A stretch of 64,000 nt of DNA from Myxococcaceae bacterium (lineage in GTDB: Bacteria > Myxococcota > Myxococcia > Myxococcales > Myxococcaceae): NCBI GenBank assembly GCA_016793095.1, contig JAEUJQ010000080.1, positions 1 to 64,000 of the forward strand, read 5' to 3'. Shown piece by piece: positions 38,439-47,632 of the stretch; the first letter of the stretch is position 1, and each line of letters begins with the position of its first letter. The notes under the pieces were generated by a model. It had not been told where the DNA came from. It saw only the letters and a program-made list of their open reading frames with translations, and made no database searches. A program made the translations under genes and the position numbers.

Positions 38439-41400
38439 TCACGGCGTGAAGCGAACGGCCTCTCCCGTGGCGAGCCGGGGACTCTGGAACGACGCTTCCA
38501 CCCCGCTGACGCCCGACGGCGCCTCGAGCCCGAGGGTGGCGCTGCCGCCAGCCGTGCGGAACGCGTTGCCGCCGTTCGCCGCCAGCTGACACAGGTGCAC
38601 CTCGATGACGCCGGTCGCCTCGATCAGCTGCACCTGGAAGGTGAGCCGTTCGCCGGCCGACGGGTAGAGGGTGAAGCCCGCCCACTCGACGACGAAGCGC
38701 CGCGCTCCTGGCGTGCCCACGCTCTCGGTGCGAACGACCGCGCCAGGCGCAGCCTGCAGGTCATCCCAGAACGCGGCCACGAACCCGTCAGGGACCGCCG
38801 CCGAGGGAATGGGCTCGTTCACTGGCGCGGCGGCCAGGGCTCCCGACGAGAGACTCCCGAGCCCCAGGAGCCCGTTCGAGGTGACGGAGCAGGTGGTGAC
38901 CGGAGCGCCGAAGAAGCTGAAGGCGAACGGCAGCGGCGCCCAGGCCGTCGCCACGTCATCGCCGAGGGCGTCCGTCAGGCTCTGGGCTGACCCGGAGAGC
39001 TGGAGGCAGGCCGAAGGAACCGGCGTCACCCGGTACGGAGGCGTGGGCCCTGCCGAGAAGGCGACGCCGAGCTCGAACGGACCGGGGCTGCCGGTTCTGC
39101 GCTCGACCACCAGGAAGACGTCGCGTGCGGTGGTGGCCGGGTTGGTCCAGGACAGCGTCTCGAGGGTGCCCGACTGGGTGTCCGCTCCGGCGAGGCAGGC
39201 CTGGCGGGTGTCGTTCGTGCAGCCGGGCGCGCTCACGAGGTTGAGGACCGCATCGAAGGTGGAGGCGGTCACGGTCGCGCTCACCGTGGAGAGCGGCGGC
39301 ACCGTGATGGCATAGACGAGGTCCGGCGAGCTCGTGGCCTGGACACATCGCGCGTTCAAGGAAGGGTGCCAGTCGTAGTCGTTGACCGCTCCGGCGAGCG
39401 TCTCGCCTGGTCGCGTGATCGCGGCGGTGATCGGCGGGCCGGCGGTGCTGCAGGTCTCGTGGAGTGGCAGCGGCACGAGGTCGATGCCGAGGTCGAGCTC
39501 CGTCGGGCCGGGGGTCACCTGGCGTTGGCGATCGACGATGAGGAAGACGTCTCGAGCCAGGGACGAGGTGTTCTCCCAGGTCAGCACCGACGCGCCGCCC
39601 AGGAAGGCCGAGCGGCTCGCGAGGCACACCGCTGGCGTGGCCGCACAGGCAGAGGCTGGCGCCTCGATGAGGCTCACCGAGTGTCGGAACGGCGCAGTGG
39701 TGTGAACATCGAGCCGCGACAGGGGCGGGACGGACACACGGTAGACACGGTCTGCACCGTCTTCGAACGCGCACGTGGTTCCCTGCTGCGCGGGTCGGTA
39801 GTGATCGACGAAGCCTTCGAAGGACTCGCCGGGCAGCGTGCTGCTCGTCGCGACGGTGGACACGACGGCCGAGCAGGTATCTCCCGCTGCGAGCACGGTC
39901 GGTGCGAGGCTGAGCGTGAGCGCGAAGGAGGCGCTGGTCGGAGAGAAGCTGTCCACCACGAGCGTGGCCGGCTCGGGGGTCGTGGAGGTGTTGTCGTAGA
40001 GAATGGACGCGCTGCCGTTGCCAGGCAGGCCCGCAGCCGCGACGGCGCAGGGGCTCGAGGCGCTGCAGGGTGAGCTGGTGACGACGGCGAGGGCAGGCTC
40101 GAACGCCGTGCCGCCATCGGCGAGGAAGGCGCTCACCGTCGCCGAGAGCCGGTGCCCCGCCGGGACGACCACCGTGAATGCCCGATCCGGCCCGGCCGCG
40201 AGCGCGCAGCCCGGCCCGGTGCCGAAGTCGTCGTAGAAGCCTGCCATGGACTGCAGTGAGCCCCCCGCGTCGAGGAGCTCGGCGGCGGCGCAGAGATCTC
40301 CGGGCACGATGGGGATGGCGTCGAGGTCGAGGTCGAAGGTCTGAAGGGCGCCGGGTGGCGACGCGGTGTCGACGACGAGCCAGGCTGCGCGCGGCGCCGG
40401 CCCATCGTTGGGGGAGGTGAGGGTCTCGTCCTGCGCGGGGCCGCTGCGGTTGGCGCCCGCAAGGCAGGTCTGTGTCGTGGCGAGGCCCGGGAGGCACTGC
40501 TCCGTCAGTTGAAGCGAGGGGTCCCAGGCGCCCTGCGGGCTCGCTGTCGCCCGGAGCCGCATGCCCGGTGGCACGACGACCTGGTAGGCGCGGTCCGGCC
40601 CCCAGGTTCCGTCGGAGGCGCAGCCGGGCTGTCCGCTCCACTGGTAGTCGTCCGCGACGCCCGCCAGCGTCTGACCAGGCACCTGCGCTGGCAGCGAGAG
40701 GATCGGCGCGGTGACGCAGACGTCTCCGACCTCGCCACCGCCTGTTGCACCACCCGCAGAGCCACCCGCCGTCGCGCCGCCAGCGGAGCCACCCGCCGCC
40801 GCGCCACCAGCCGAACCACCGGCCGCCGTACCGCCAGCAGATCCGCCGCCGGGTGCGCCACCTGACGTCGCGCCGCCAGCGAAGCCACCGGCCGCCGGAC
40901 CGCCAGCAGATCCGCCGCCGGGTGCGCCGCCTGACGAGCCACCTGCCGTCGCGCCGCCCGCGGAGCCACCTCCCGCTCCGCCAGCGGCTCCACCCGCCGA
41001 GCCACCGGCCGCAGATCCGCCGCCAGGTGCGCCACCTGACGAGCCACCTGCCGTCGCGCCGCCAGCGGAGCCACCTGCCGCGCCGCCAGCGGCTCCACCT
41101 GCCGTCGCGCCGCCCGCGGAGCCACCCGCCGAGCCACCTGCCGTCGCACCACCCGCAGTTCCACCCGCGGAGCCACCTGCCGTCGCGCCGCCAGCGGAGC
41201 CACCGGCCGTCGTACCGCCCGCAGTTCCACCCGCCGAGCCACCGGCCGCCGTACCGCCCGCAATTCCACCCGCCGAGCCACCCGCCGTCGCGCCGCCTGC
41301 GGTCCCTGCCGCCGAGCCACCTGCCGTCGCGCCGCCAGCGGCTCCACCTGCCGTCGCACCGCCCGCACTTCCACCCGCCGAGCCACCTGCCGTCGCGCCG

Positions 41401-41705
41401 CCTGCGGTCCCTGCCGCCGAGCCACCCGCCGTCGCGCCGCCTGCGGTCCCTGCCGCCGAGCCACCCGCTGTCGCGCCGCCTGCGGTCCCACCCGCCGCGC
41501 CACCTGCCGTCCCGCCCGCGGTCCCACCCGCCGAGCCACCTGCCGTCGCACCGCCCGCCGTTCCACCCGCGGAGCCACCTGCCATCGCGCCACCAGCGGT
41601 CCCACCCGCCGAGCCGCCATCGGCACCTCCGGGCGGACTGCACGCCGCGAGTACCAGGAGGACGGCGGCCGGTCTCCAACGTGCCGTCGTCAGAAGTACT
41701 CCCAC
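38439..41705 (-). CDS. Large GG-repeat lipoprotein with repeated beta domains
   Basis: About 1,088 residues. A lipoprotein signal ends VLAAC. Next is a stretch of about 300 residues of GGSA/GGTA/GGATA units, then several copies (about 110-130 residues each) of a domain with a GDLCAAA...DDFGTGPGCALAAGPDRAF pattern, resembling pre-peptidase C-terminal beta domains. The last 200 residues (CSVTSNGLLGLGS, AFWDDLQ) resemble a nidogen-like or lectin-like beta sandwich. The GTG start at 41705 overlaps the end of the kelch gene by 16 bases. Probably a cell-surface binding protein. Confidence 0.82.
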   Translation of the reverse strand: MGVLLTTARWRPAAVLLVLAACSPPGGADGGSAGGTAGGAMAGGSAGGTAGGATAGGSAGGTAGGTAGGAAGGTAGGATAGGSAAGTAGGATAGGSAAGTAGGATAGGSAGGSAGGATAGGAAGGATAGGSAAGTAGGATAGGSAGGIAGGTAAGGSAGGTAGGTTAGGSAGGATAGGSAGGTAGGATAGGSAGGSAGGATAGGAAGGAAGGSAGGATAGGSSGGAPGGGSAAGGSAGGAAGGAGGGSAGGATAGGSSGGAPGGGSAGGPAAGGFAGGATSGGAPGGGSAGGTAAGGSAGGAAAGGSAGGATAGGSAGGATGGGEVGDVCVTAPILSLPAQVPGQTLAGVADDYQWSGQPGCASDGTWGPDRAYQVVVPPGMRLRATASPQGAWDPSLQLTEQCLPGLATTQTCLAGANRSGPAQDETLTSPNDGPAPRAAWLVVDTASPPGALQTFDLDLDAIPIVPGDLCAAAELLDAGGSLQSMAGFYDDFGTGPGCALAAGPDRAFTVVVPAGHRLSATVSAFLADGGTAFEPALAVVTSSPCSASSPCAVAAAGLPGNGSASILYDNTSTTPEPATLVVDSFSPTSASFALTLSLAPTVLAAGDTCSAVVSTVATSSTLPGESFEGFVDHYRPAQQGTTCAFEDGADRVYRVSVPPLSRLDVHTTAPFRHSVSLIEAPASACAATPAVCLASRSAFLGGASVLTWENTSSLARDVFLIVDRQRQVTPGPTELDLGIDLVPLPLHETCSTAGPPITAAITRPGETLAGAVNDYDWHPSLNARCVQATSSPDLVYAITVPPLSTVSATVTASTFDAVLNLVSAPGCTNDTRQACLAGADTQSGTLETLSWTNPATTARDVFLVVERRTGSPGPFELGVAFSAGPTPPYRVTPVPSACLQLSGSAQSLTDALGDDVATAWAPLPFAFSFFGAPVTTCSVTSNGLLGLGSLSSGALAAAPVNEPIPSAAVPDGFVAAFWDDLQAAPGAVVRTESVGTPGARRFVVEWAGFTLYPSAGERLTFQVQLIEATGVIEVHLCQLAANGGNAFRTAGGSATLGLEAPSGVSGVEASFQSPRLATGEAVRFTP
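40740..41636 (-). repeat. 12/15-bp tandem repeats coding GGSA/GGTA/GGATA
   Basis: About 900 bp of mixed 12- and 15-bp units, coding for a Gly/Ala/Ser/Thr spacer between the lipid anchor and the folded domains. Length is probably variable between strains. The biased sequence creates long open frames in the other five frames, which are not genes. Confidence 0.85.
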
Positions 41706-44700
41706 GTCTGAGCGACCACTCCCAGCACGTCGTACCCGAACAGCACCACGCGCCCCCGCGCCGAGTCCCACACGAGCGCGTGGCCGATCCGGGTGCCGGG
41801 GCCAGAGGCGGTCGACGCGGCCCACGTCGTGCCGTTCCACGTCCACAGGGTCTCGTAGTCGGTGCGGGGCGTCTGGCCGCCCATCAGCACCACCTGACCG
41901 CGCGCGCCGTCCCAGGCCATCGCCGCGTCGAAGAGCGGCGCCGGACCATCAGCAGCGGCCCGGGTCCAGGTGACGCCGTCGTACTCCCACGTGTCCGAGA
42001 AGACGATGCCTCGGTAACCGATGCCCCCGTACAGCACCACCCTTCCGCGCGCGGGGTCGTACGCCAGCTGGTGACTGAAGCGCGCCGCGGGGGCGGACGT
42101 CACCGTGCGCTTCGTCCACGTCGTGCCGTCCCACTCCCAGGTCTCGTCGAAGATGCCGTAGCCGTCGCGGCCGCCGAACAGCACCACCCGCTCCCGCGCC
42201 GAGTCCCAGACGAGCGCGTGGCTGTGACGCGGTGAGGGCCCCGCCGCCGCCCGCTGCGTCCACGCGGCGCCGTCGTAGGTCCAGGTGTCGCCTTTGTAGC
42301 GCGCGAGGTACGGCCAGTCCTCGAGGCCGCCGAACAGCACCGTGACGCCCCTCGTGGCGTCGAAGGCCATCGCGTGGTGTTGCCGCAGCGACGGCCCGGC
42401 GATGGCGCGCTGAGTCCACCCCCCGCCGTTCCATTCCCAGGTGTCGCCGAGCGGGTCGTTGCCCTGCTGGGCTGAGCCTCCGAACAGCACCGTGCGGCTC
42501 CGCGCCGAGTCATAGGCGAGCGCATGATCGTACCGTCGCGTCGGCGCTCCGGTGGAGGTGCGTCGTGCCCAGGCTGCGCCGTCGAACTCCCAGACGTCCT
42601 CGAGCTCGAAGCTCGAGTAGCCGCCGATCAGCACCAGCCGCGAGCGAACCGGGTCGAACGCCATCGCGGCCTCGCGCCGGAAGGTGGGGCCTGAGATCCC
42701 CAGATCAGTCCAGGTGGTGCCGTTCCAGGCCCAGGTGTCCTGCTGGTTCCCCGAGTTGAACCCGCCGTGGAGGATGAGGCGGTTGCTCGTGCCGTCCCAG
42801 GCCATGGCGTGGGCGAAGCGCGTCGGGCCGGTGCTGTGTCGCAGGGTCCACGTGGTGCCGTCCCACTCCCAGGTGTCCCGGAGGATGCCGGTGGTGAAGC
42901 TCTCGCCAGCGAAGAGCACCACCCGCTGCCGAACGGGATCCCACGCCATCGCGTGGTTGTGTCGCGCCTGCGGCCCGGCCACGACCCGCTGCACCCAGAC
43001 CGTCCCGTCCCACTCCCAGGTGTCTGCCACGTCGACGCCGCTGGCGTAGCCACCGAAGAGCACGACACGGTTGCGCACAGGATCGAAGGCCATCGCGTGC
43101 ATGGTCCGCGCGGACGGTGAGGTGGCCGGAGCCCGCTGCGCCCAGGCCGTGCCGTTCCACTCCCACGTGTCGCCGAGCGCAGTGGTGCCGAAGCCTCCGA
43201 AGAGCACGAGGCGGGAGCGGGTCGCGTCCCACACCATGGCGCCGTTCTGCCGGTTCGGCGGCGACGCAGCGAGGGACTTGTCGAGCGACGCGCCGTCCCA
43301 GTGCCAGAGCGCGTTGGGCGTGCCTCCACCGAAGGCCGCCACTCTGTTCCGGGTGCCGTCCCATGCGGCCGGGTGGTACGCGAACCCCTGCGCGGTGCGG
43401 AGCAGCCAGGCGCCGGCGCCTGAGGCCGCGCCCACGGTCCACGTATGGGTCGCCTCGGTGGCGTCGGGGTTGCCGGCGAGATCCTTCGCGCGCACCCGGA
43501 ACACGTGGGAGCCCGGCGTCAGCCCCGAGATCGGCCGGGGCGAGTCGCAGGGCACGAAGACCGCCGGGGTGCCGAACTCTGCGCCGTCGAGGCTGCACTC
43601 GAAGGTGCTGGCCTCGGTCGCGGTGAAGCTGAAGGTGACGTTGCCGGGGCTGCCGTTGGGCGGGGTCGAGGTGAAGGTGGTGTTGGGCGCGGTGAGATCG
43701 ACCGTGAAGAGCCGCGACGCGGGAGGCGACGTCAGGTTGCCCAGGGCGTCCCGCGCGCGCACGGAGAAGGTGTGGCTGCCCGCCGCGAGGCCGGTGCGCG
43801 TGACGAGCGGTGTGCAGCCGGCGAAGGCGGCGCCATCGAGGCTGCACTCGAAGGTGACCGGGGCCTCGCTCGCGTCGAAGAAGAAGTCGGCGCTGGTGAC
43901 CCTGATGAAGGCGGCGGGCGCCGTGGTGAACGAGACCGCGGGCCCGGTCGTGTCCACGCGCCAGGTGTGTGTCGCGGGCGTGGGGTCGAGGTTGCCGGCG
44001 GCGTCGCGCGCGCGCGCTTCGAAGGTGTGCGGCCCGTCGCTCAACCCCGTGAGGTTCACCGGCGAGGTGCAGGCCGTGAACGGGGCCCCGTCGAACCGGC
44101 ACTCGAAGGTCGCGGGGGCGTCGTTGGACCACAGGCTGAAGGAGGCGGTGGTGGCGGTGGTGGCCGCGGGCGGCGAGGCGAGGAAGCCCGTGTCCGGCGC
44201 GGTGAGATCGACCGTCCAGGTGAAGACCGTCGGCGAGAGATCGGCGTTGCCGGCCAGATCGGTCGCGCGTGAGGTGAAGCTGTGCGGGCCCTCGAGCAGG
44301 CCCGTGTAGACGACGTCGGCGGGGCAGGGCGCGAGCGCGGCGCCGTCGAGGGCGCAGTGCCAGGTCACGAACTCCGTCGCGGCCTGGACGAAGAGGGCGG
44401 TCGGCGAGGAGGTGATCGGCGACGGTCCGGTGGCCAGCGTGCCGTTCGGCGCGGTGCGATCCACCGTCCACGCGAAGAGCGCCGGCGTCGGGTCGGGGGT
44501 GGTCGCCGAGTCCACGGCGCGCACGCTGAGCACGTGCGGAGCGTCGCTCAGGTTGGCGAGCGCCAGGGGCGAGGTGCAGGCGGTGAACGGGGCGGAGTCG
44601 AGGCTGCACTCGAAGGTGGCGCTGGGGTCATCGCTGGTGAACGCGAAGGTGTTGGGGTTGAGGTTCGAGGACGCCGGCGGGGTCGAGACGAACGACGTGT

Positions 44701-44857
44701 CGGGGGGTGGGAAGGCCGCGGTGCCGTCGTCGTCGATGTGGCCCATCGCGCGGGCCGCGGGCGCAGCGGGCGCCGGCTCCACGTCAGTCACGGGCGTACA
44801 GGCCGCCAGGAAGGCGAGCGTGAGGGCGAGGAGCAGTCTCGGGAGCGCGCCGCTCAT
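41690..44857 (-). CDS. Lipoprotein with Ig-like repeats and kelch propeller
   Basis: 1,055 residues. Lipobox LAFLAAC (C20). Residues about 50-470 hold roughly five 90-100-residue Ig-like units (ATFECSLDSAPFTACTSPL, ending TWTVDRTAPN). From about 490 to the end are ten or more kelch repeats (pattern DTWEWDGTTWT..., AMAWD...RVVLFGG), enough for one or two beta-propellers. Its ATG overlaps the stop of the cytochrome gene by four bases, so they are co-translated. Likely an outer-surface protein that binds protein or polysaccharide. Confidence 0.88.
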   Translation of the reverse strand: MSGALPRLLLALTLAFLAACTPVTDVEPAPAAPAARAMGHIDDDGTAAFPPPDTSFVSTPPASSNLNPNTFAFTSDDPSATFECSLDSAPFTACTSPLALANLSDAPHVLSVRAVDSATTPDPTPALFAWTVDRTAPNGTLATGPSPITSSPTALFVQAATEFVTWHCALDGAALAPCPADVVYTGLLEGPHSFTSRATDLAGNADLSPTVFTWTVDLTAPDTGFLASPPAATTATTASFSLWSNDAPATFECRFDGAPFTACTSPVNLTGLSDGPHTFEARARDAAGNLDPTPATHTWRVDTTGPAVSFTTAPAAFIRVTSADFFFDASEAPVTFECSLDGAAFAGCTPLVTRTGLAAGSHTFSVRARDALGNLTSPPASRLFTVDLTAPNTTFTSTPPNGSPGNVTFSFTATEASTFECSLDGAEFGTPAVFVPCDSPRPISGLTPGSHVFRVRAKDLAGNPDATEATHTWTVGAASGAGAWLLRTAQGFAYHPAAWDGTRNRVAAFGGGTPNALWHWDGASLDKSLAASPPNRQNGAMVWDATRSRLVLFGGFGTTALGDTWEWNGTAWAQRAPATSPSARTMHAMAFDPVRNRVVLFGGYASGVDVADTWEWDGTVWVQRVVAGPQARHNHAMAWDPVRQRVVLFAGESFTTGILRDTWEWDGTTWTLRHSTGPTRFAHAMAWDGTSNRLILHGGFNSGNQQDTWAWNGTTWTDLGISGPTFRREAAMAFDPVRSRLVLIGGYSSFELEDVWEFDGAAWARRTSTGAPTRRYDHALAYDSARSRTVLFGGSAQQGNDPLGDTWEWNGGGWTQRAIAGPSLRQHHAMAFDATRGVTVLFGGLEDWPYLARYKGDTWTYDGAAWTQRAAAGPSPRHSHALVWDSARERVVLFGGRDGYGIFDETWEWDGTTWTKRTVTSAPAARFSHQLAYDPARGRVVLYGGIGYRGIVFSDTWEYDGVTWTRAAADGPAPLFDAAMAWDGARGQVVLMGGQTPRTDYETLWTWNGTTWAASTASGPGTRIGHALVWDSARGRVVLFGYDVLGVVAQTWEYF

Positions 44858-46779
44858 GGGTCATCTCCCGAGGGGGGCTCATACGGCCAGCCGCCCATCG
44901 CGTTGCCGTGGCACACCACGTAGCAGGCCCGCTGCTTCGAGGTGACGTCGAAGGCCCAGACCGGCTTGATGCCGCCGCCGAAGGGCAGCAGATCGGGCGA
45001 GAAGCTGACGAGGTGCGTGTTCACGTCGTCTGGTGGGCGCTCGAACTCCAGCGTCACGCCGGTGGGGTAGCTGATGCGGTAGATCGTGTTCGGCGCCGCG
45101 ACGTTCGAGTGCACGTTGAAGTGGCAGTTCTTGCACGACGCCCGCCCCTTCGAGGCCTTGTCGTCGAGGTGGTACCAGTGGAGGTTCTCGCGGCCCTGGA
45201 AGAAGTCCTCGTAGAAGTTCGTGCGTGCGCCGTCGGCCCAGCGGCGGCTCATGAGCCGGGTCTGATCGTGGCAGAGGAAGCAGAGGGCGTAGTTGTTGGC
45301 GTTGAAGGACGACGGGTTGTCGTTCTGCAACCAGGTGCCGATGAAGTTCGCCCGGAGCAGCGCGCGGTTGGTGGAGCCGTGGGGGCCCGAGATGCCGGCC
45401 GCGGGAGTGACGCGCCCGCGGGTGCCAGCCGTGGCGTTGCTGGCGTGGCAATCGGCGCACGTGATGGTGTCGTTCGGCGTCAGCCCGGCAGAGGAGAGCT
45501 GCGCGGCGAGGTTGGCTGACTTGTTCCGCCCGGGCGCCGCCACGGGATGGAAGGCGGAGTTGCCCGGGTCGAACTCACGGCGCTTGTCCGACGGCGTCAG
45601 CCCGCTCTGCGTCACGCCGGGGATGACGCTGGTGACGGTGCTGCTGTGACAGCGGAAGCACACCTCGTGCATCGCGATCTGACCCTGGCCCGCCACGTCG
45701 TCGACGAGGCCGGCGTCGATGCCGACTCCGCGCATGCCCTTCAGGCGATTGGCTGCGGTGGCGCGGTGGGGGTTATGGCAGTCGGCGCACTCGACGTGCG
45801 CGGTGGTGTTCAGCACCGGCTCGGCGGCGCCGGCGAGCGGGAAGACGGGCTCGTGCGCGGCCTGGCCAGCGACCGGGTGGCGGTACGCCTTGGCGAACTC
45901 GGCCTCGATGTTGGCGGCGATGCCCCCCGACGCTGCGGCGGTGTGGCAGCGGTAGCAGGTGCGCTCGAGGGTCGGCAGGCCGGCGAGCGCCCCTTCGCGC
46001 AGCAGCCGCGGGCTGCCAGCGGGTGCGTTGTGCGGGGCATGGCAGTTGAGGCACGAGAGGTTGGCCACGGTGCGGGTGTCGCCGGGCGCGACCTTCGTGG
46101 ACGTCTGGTGGCTGCTGCCGGTCCAGCCGGGCTTGTCATGGCAGCGCAGGCAGAGCGTGCCGTTCGTCGTGGAGACACGGACGAACTTCGGGTTCGCGGT
46201 GGTGTGAGGGTCGTGACAGGAGGTGCACTGCACGGCGTCGCCGCGGCCGGTGCCGGTGCCGGAGCGCAGCAGGTTGCCGGCGATGGTTGGATCGGTGAGC
46301 TCACGATCGGGCCCCGCGTCGTAGGTGAAGCCGACGGGGTGATCGTTCCTCAGATCCGTGCCGAGGAGCCGCGGGCCCGCTGGCATGAGGTTCGTGCCCG
46401 ACGTGCCGTCCATGGTGAGGTTGACGGGCCCCCCGTCGAGGTTGTCGAGCCTGCCGAGGTGCACGGTGCCGTCGTGGCACGAGAGGCACAAGGGAGTGGT
46501 ACCTCCAGGCGTCGGGGGCGGCGTGCACTGCAGCGTCGTGCTCGAGTACGGGGTCCACGGGGCCACGGAGGCCTGGTGGTTCCACAACGGCCGGCTCATG
46601 AAGGTGTCGTGCGGGCTGTGGCAGAACGTGCAGATCTCAGCCGTCTGCTGGGTCCGGACGGGGAACAACCCGGTCTGGCCGAGGTTGTGGCGGGTGGTTG
46701 AAACCTGGGCCCACCCGACCCCGGACGACGCGAGGAGGAGGACGGCGAAAGGTCGAAGCACCTCTCGATCAAGGGACAT
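44854..46779 (-). CDS. Dodecahaem c-type cytochrome (doubled-CXXCH type)
   Basis: 641 residues with a signal peptide (LRPFAVLLLASSGVGWAQ). Eleven CxxCH motifs (first CTFCH, then CLSCH, CTSCH, CLRCH, CLNCH, CYRCH, CADCH, CFRCH, CADCH, CFLCH, CKNCH) plus one CYVVCH (Cx3CH) give up to 12 haem sites. The spacing follows the doubled-CXXCH pattern. It would transfer electrons in the periplasm or at the outer surface. The ATG at 46779 is preferred over an upstream TTG. First gene of an overlapping three-gene operon. Confidence 0.93.
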   Translation of the reverse strand: MSLDREVLRPFAVLLLASSGVGWAQVSTTRHNLGQTGLFPVRTQQTAEICTFCHSPHDTFMSRPLWNHQASVAPWTPYSSTTLQCTPPPTPGGTTPLCLSCHDGTVHLGRLDNLDGGPVNLTMDGTSGTNLMPAGPRLLGTDLRNDHPVGFTYDAGPDRELTDPTIAGNLLRSGTGTGRGDAVQCTSCHDPHTTANPKFVRVSTTNGTLCLRCHDKPGWTGSSHQTSTKVAPGDTRTVANLSCLNCHAPHNAPAGSPRLLREGALAGLPTLERTCYRCHTAAASGGIAANIEAEFAKAYRHPVAGQAAHEPVFPLAGAAEPVLNTTAHVECADCHNPHRATAANRLKGMRGVGIDAGLVDDVAGQGQIAMHEVCFRCHSSTVTSVIPGVTQSGLTPSDKRREFDPGNSAFHPVAAPGRNKSANLAAQLSSAGLTPNDTITCADCHASNATAGTRGRVTPAAGISGPHGSTNRALLRANFIGTWLQNDNPSSFNANNYALCFLCHDQTRLMSRRWADGARTNFYEDFFQGRENLHWYHLDDKASKGRASCKNCHFNVHSNVAAPNTIYRISYPTGVTLEFERPPDDVNTHLVSFSPDLLPFGGGIKPVWAFDVTSKQRACYVVCHGNAMGGWPYEPPSGDDP

Positions 46780-46847
46780 GTGGGCGTGTGCGTGCAAGGG
46801 GGCAACCGCACCCGTTGACGCGGCTCAACCGGGCCTGTCCTGCCTCG

Positions 46848-47582
46848 CTACTCCTGGGTGAACCAGGTGCACCGCCGGTTGACGCAGCCGCAGAAGGTGG
46901 GGGCGTCGTGCTGCACGTAGACGAGCAGATCCACGCCGCCGCGGCGGTACCAGGCATGGCAGGAGTTGCCTGGCCCCTCGCAGTCGCCGTCGTCGCGGCA
47001 GGCGCCGAGGCTCCACTTCTCGACGCGCACGCGGAAGCGGGTGGGGCGGTAGACGGCGTCTTTCGTCGAGTAGTGGGGCGTGGGGACGCAGCGGGGACCG
47101 TCCTTGCAGAAGGGCCCGTCAGCCTCGTTCACGGTGATCGTGACGTGCAGCTCGGCGTCGCCGGCGCCGACCTTCGCAGCGGCGAGCTCGAGCTGCACCG
47201 CGATGGACTCGAGAGAGCCCGCGCAGAGGTTGACGGAGAACGCCAGGCAGGCTCCGTCAGCGACGCCGGGGCACTTGTGCCCGCTGAAGAGGCCCGAGTT
47301 CCCCATGGTGAGCTCCACGAGCGGGGCTTCGTCGCCCAGCAGGCGCCAGAGCTCGACGCCTTCGCTCCGGGTCATCGGCCGGCCGGCGCGGTGGAGGATG
47401 ATCGTTCGCGGAGGCGCGGTGGCGATCTCGAACCTGCGGAACGCGGGCGGCAACGCGTTGAGCAGCGTGCCGGCGCGGGCGCGGTCGAGGCAGGCCTGGT
47501 TCACCGCGGGCTCGGCCGGGGCCAGCTCCGCAGGGGCAGGCGCCGTGGTGCGGCAGGCGGCGACGAGCAGCAGCGCGGGCAT
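46848..47582 (-). CDS. Putative lipoprotein, unknown, Cys-rich C-terminus
   Basis: About 244 residues. ALLLVAAC looks like a lipobox, but the signal is very short from this ATG. The codons just upstream encode Arg-Arg-Leu without any ATG, GTG or TTG, so a CTG start may be used. The middle has GNSGLFSGHKCPG; the C-terminal third is Cys-rich (CRDDGDCEGPGNSC, CGCVNRRCTW). No family recognised. Confidence 0.68.
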   Translation of the reverse strand: MPALLLVAACRTTAPAPAELAPAEPAVNQACLDRARAGTLLNALPPAFRRFEIATAPPRTIILHRAGRPMTRSEGVELWRLLGDEAPLVELTMGNSGLFSGHKCPGVADGACLAFSVNLCAGSLESIAVQLELAAAKVGAGDAELHVTITVNEADGPFCKDGPRCVPTPHYSTKDAVYRPTRFRVRVEKWSLGACRDDGDCEGPGNSCHAWYRRGGVDLLVYVQHDAPTFCGCVNRRCTWFTQE

Positions 47583-47632
47583 GAGGCGCCTGGCGCACAG
47601 CCTGTGGTCGCCAGCCGCGGGGGTCGATGGAG

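Noticed and set aside
40740-41636. CRISPR-like array
   Set aside because: The repeats are 12-15 bp without spacers and code for a Gly/Ala spacer in frame; there are no cas genes.
40711-42235. Pro-rich plus-strand open frames (PPAEPP repeats) across the GG-repeat lipoprotein
   Set aside because: They are the reverse complement of the GGSA/GGTA coding array. The minus strand has a proper lipoprotein signal and folded domains after the repeats.
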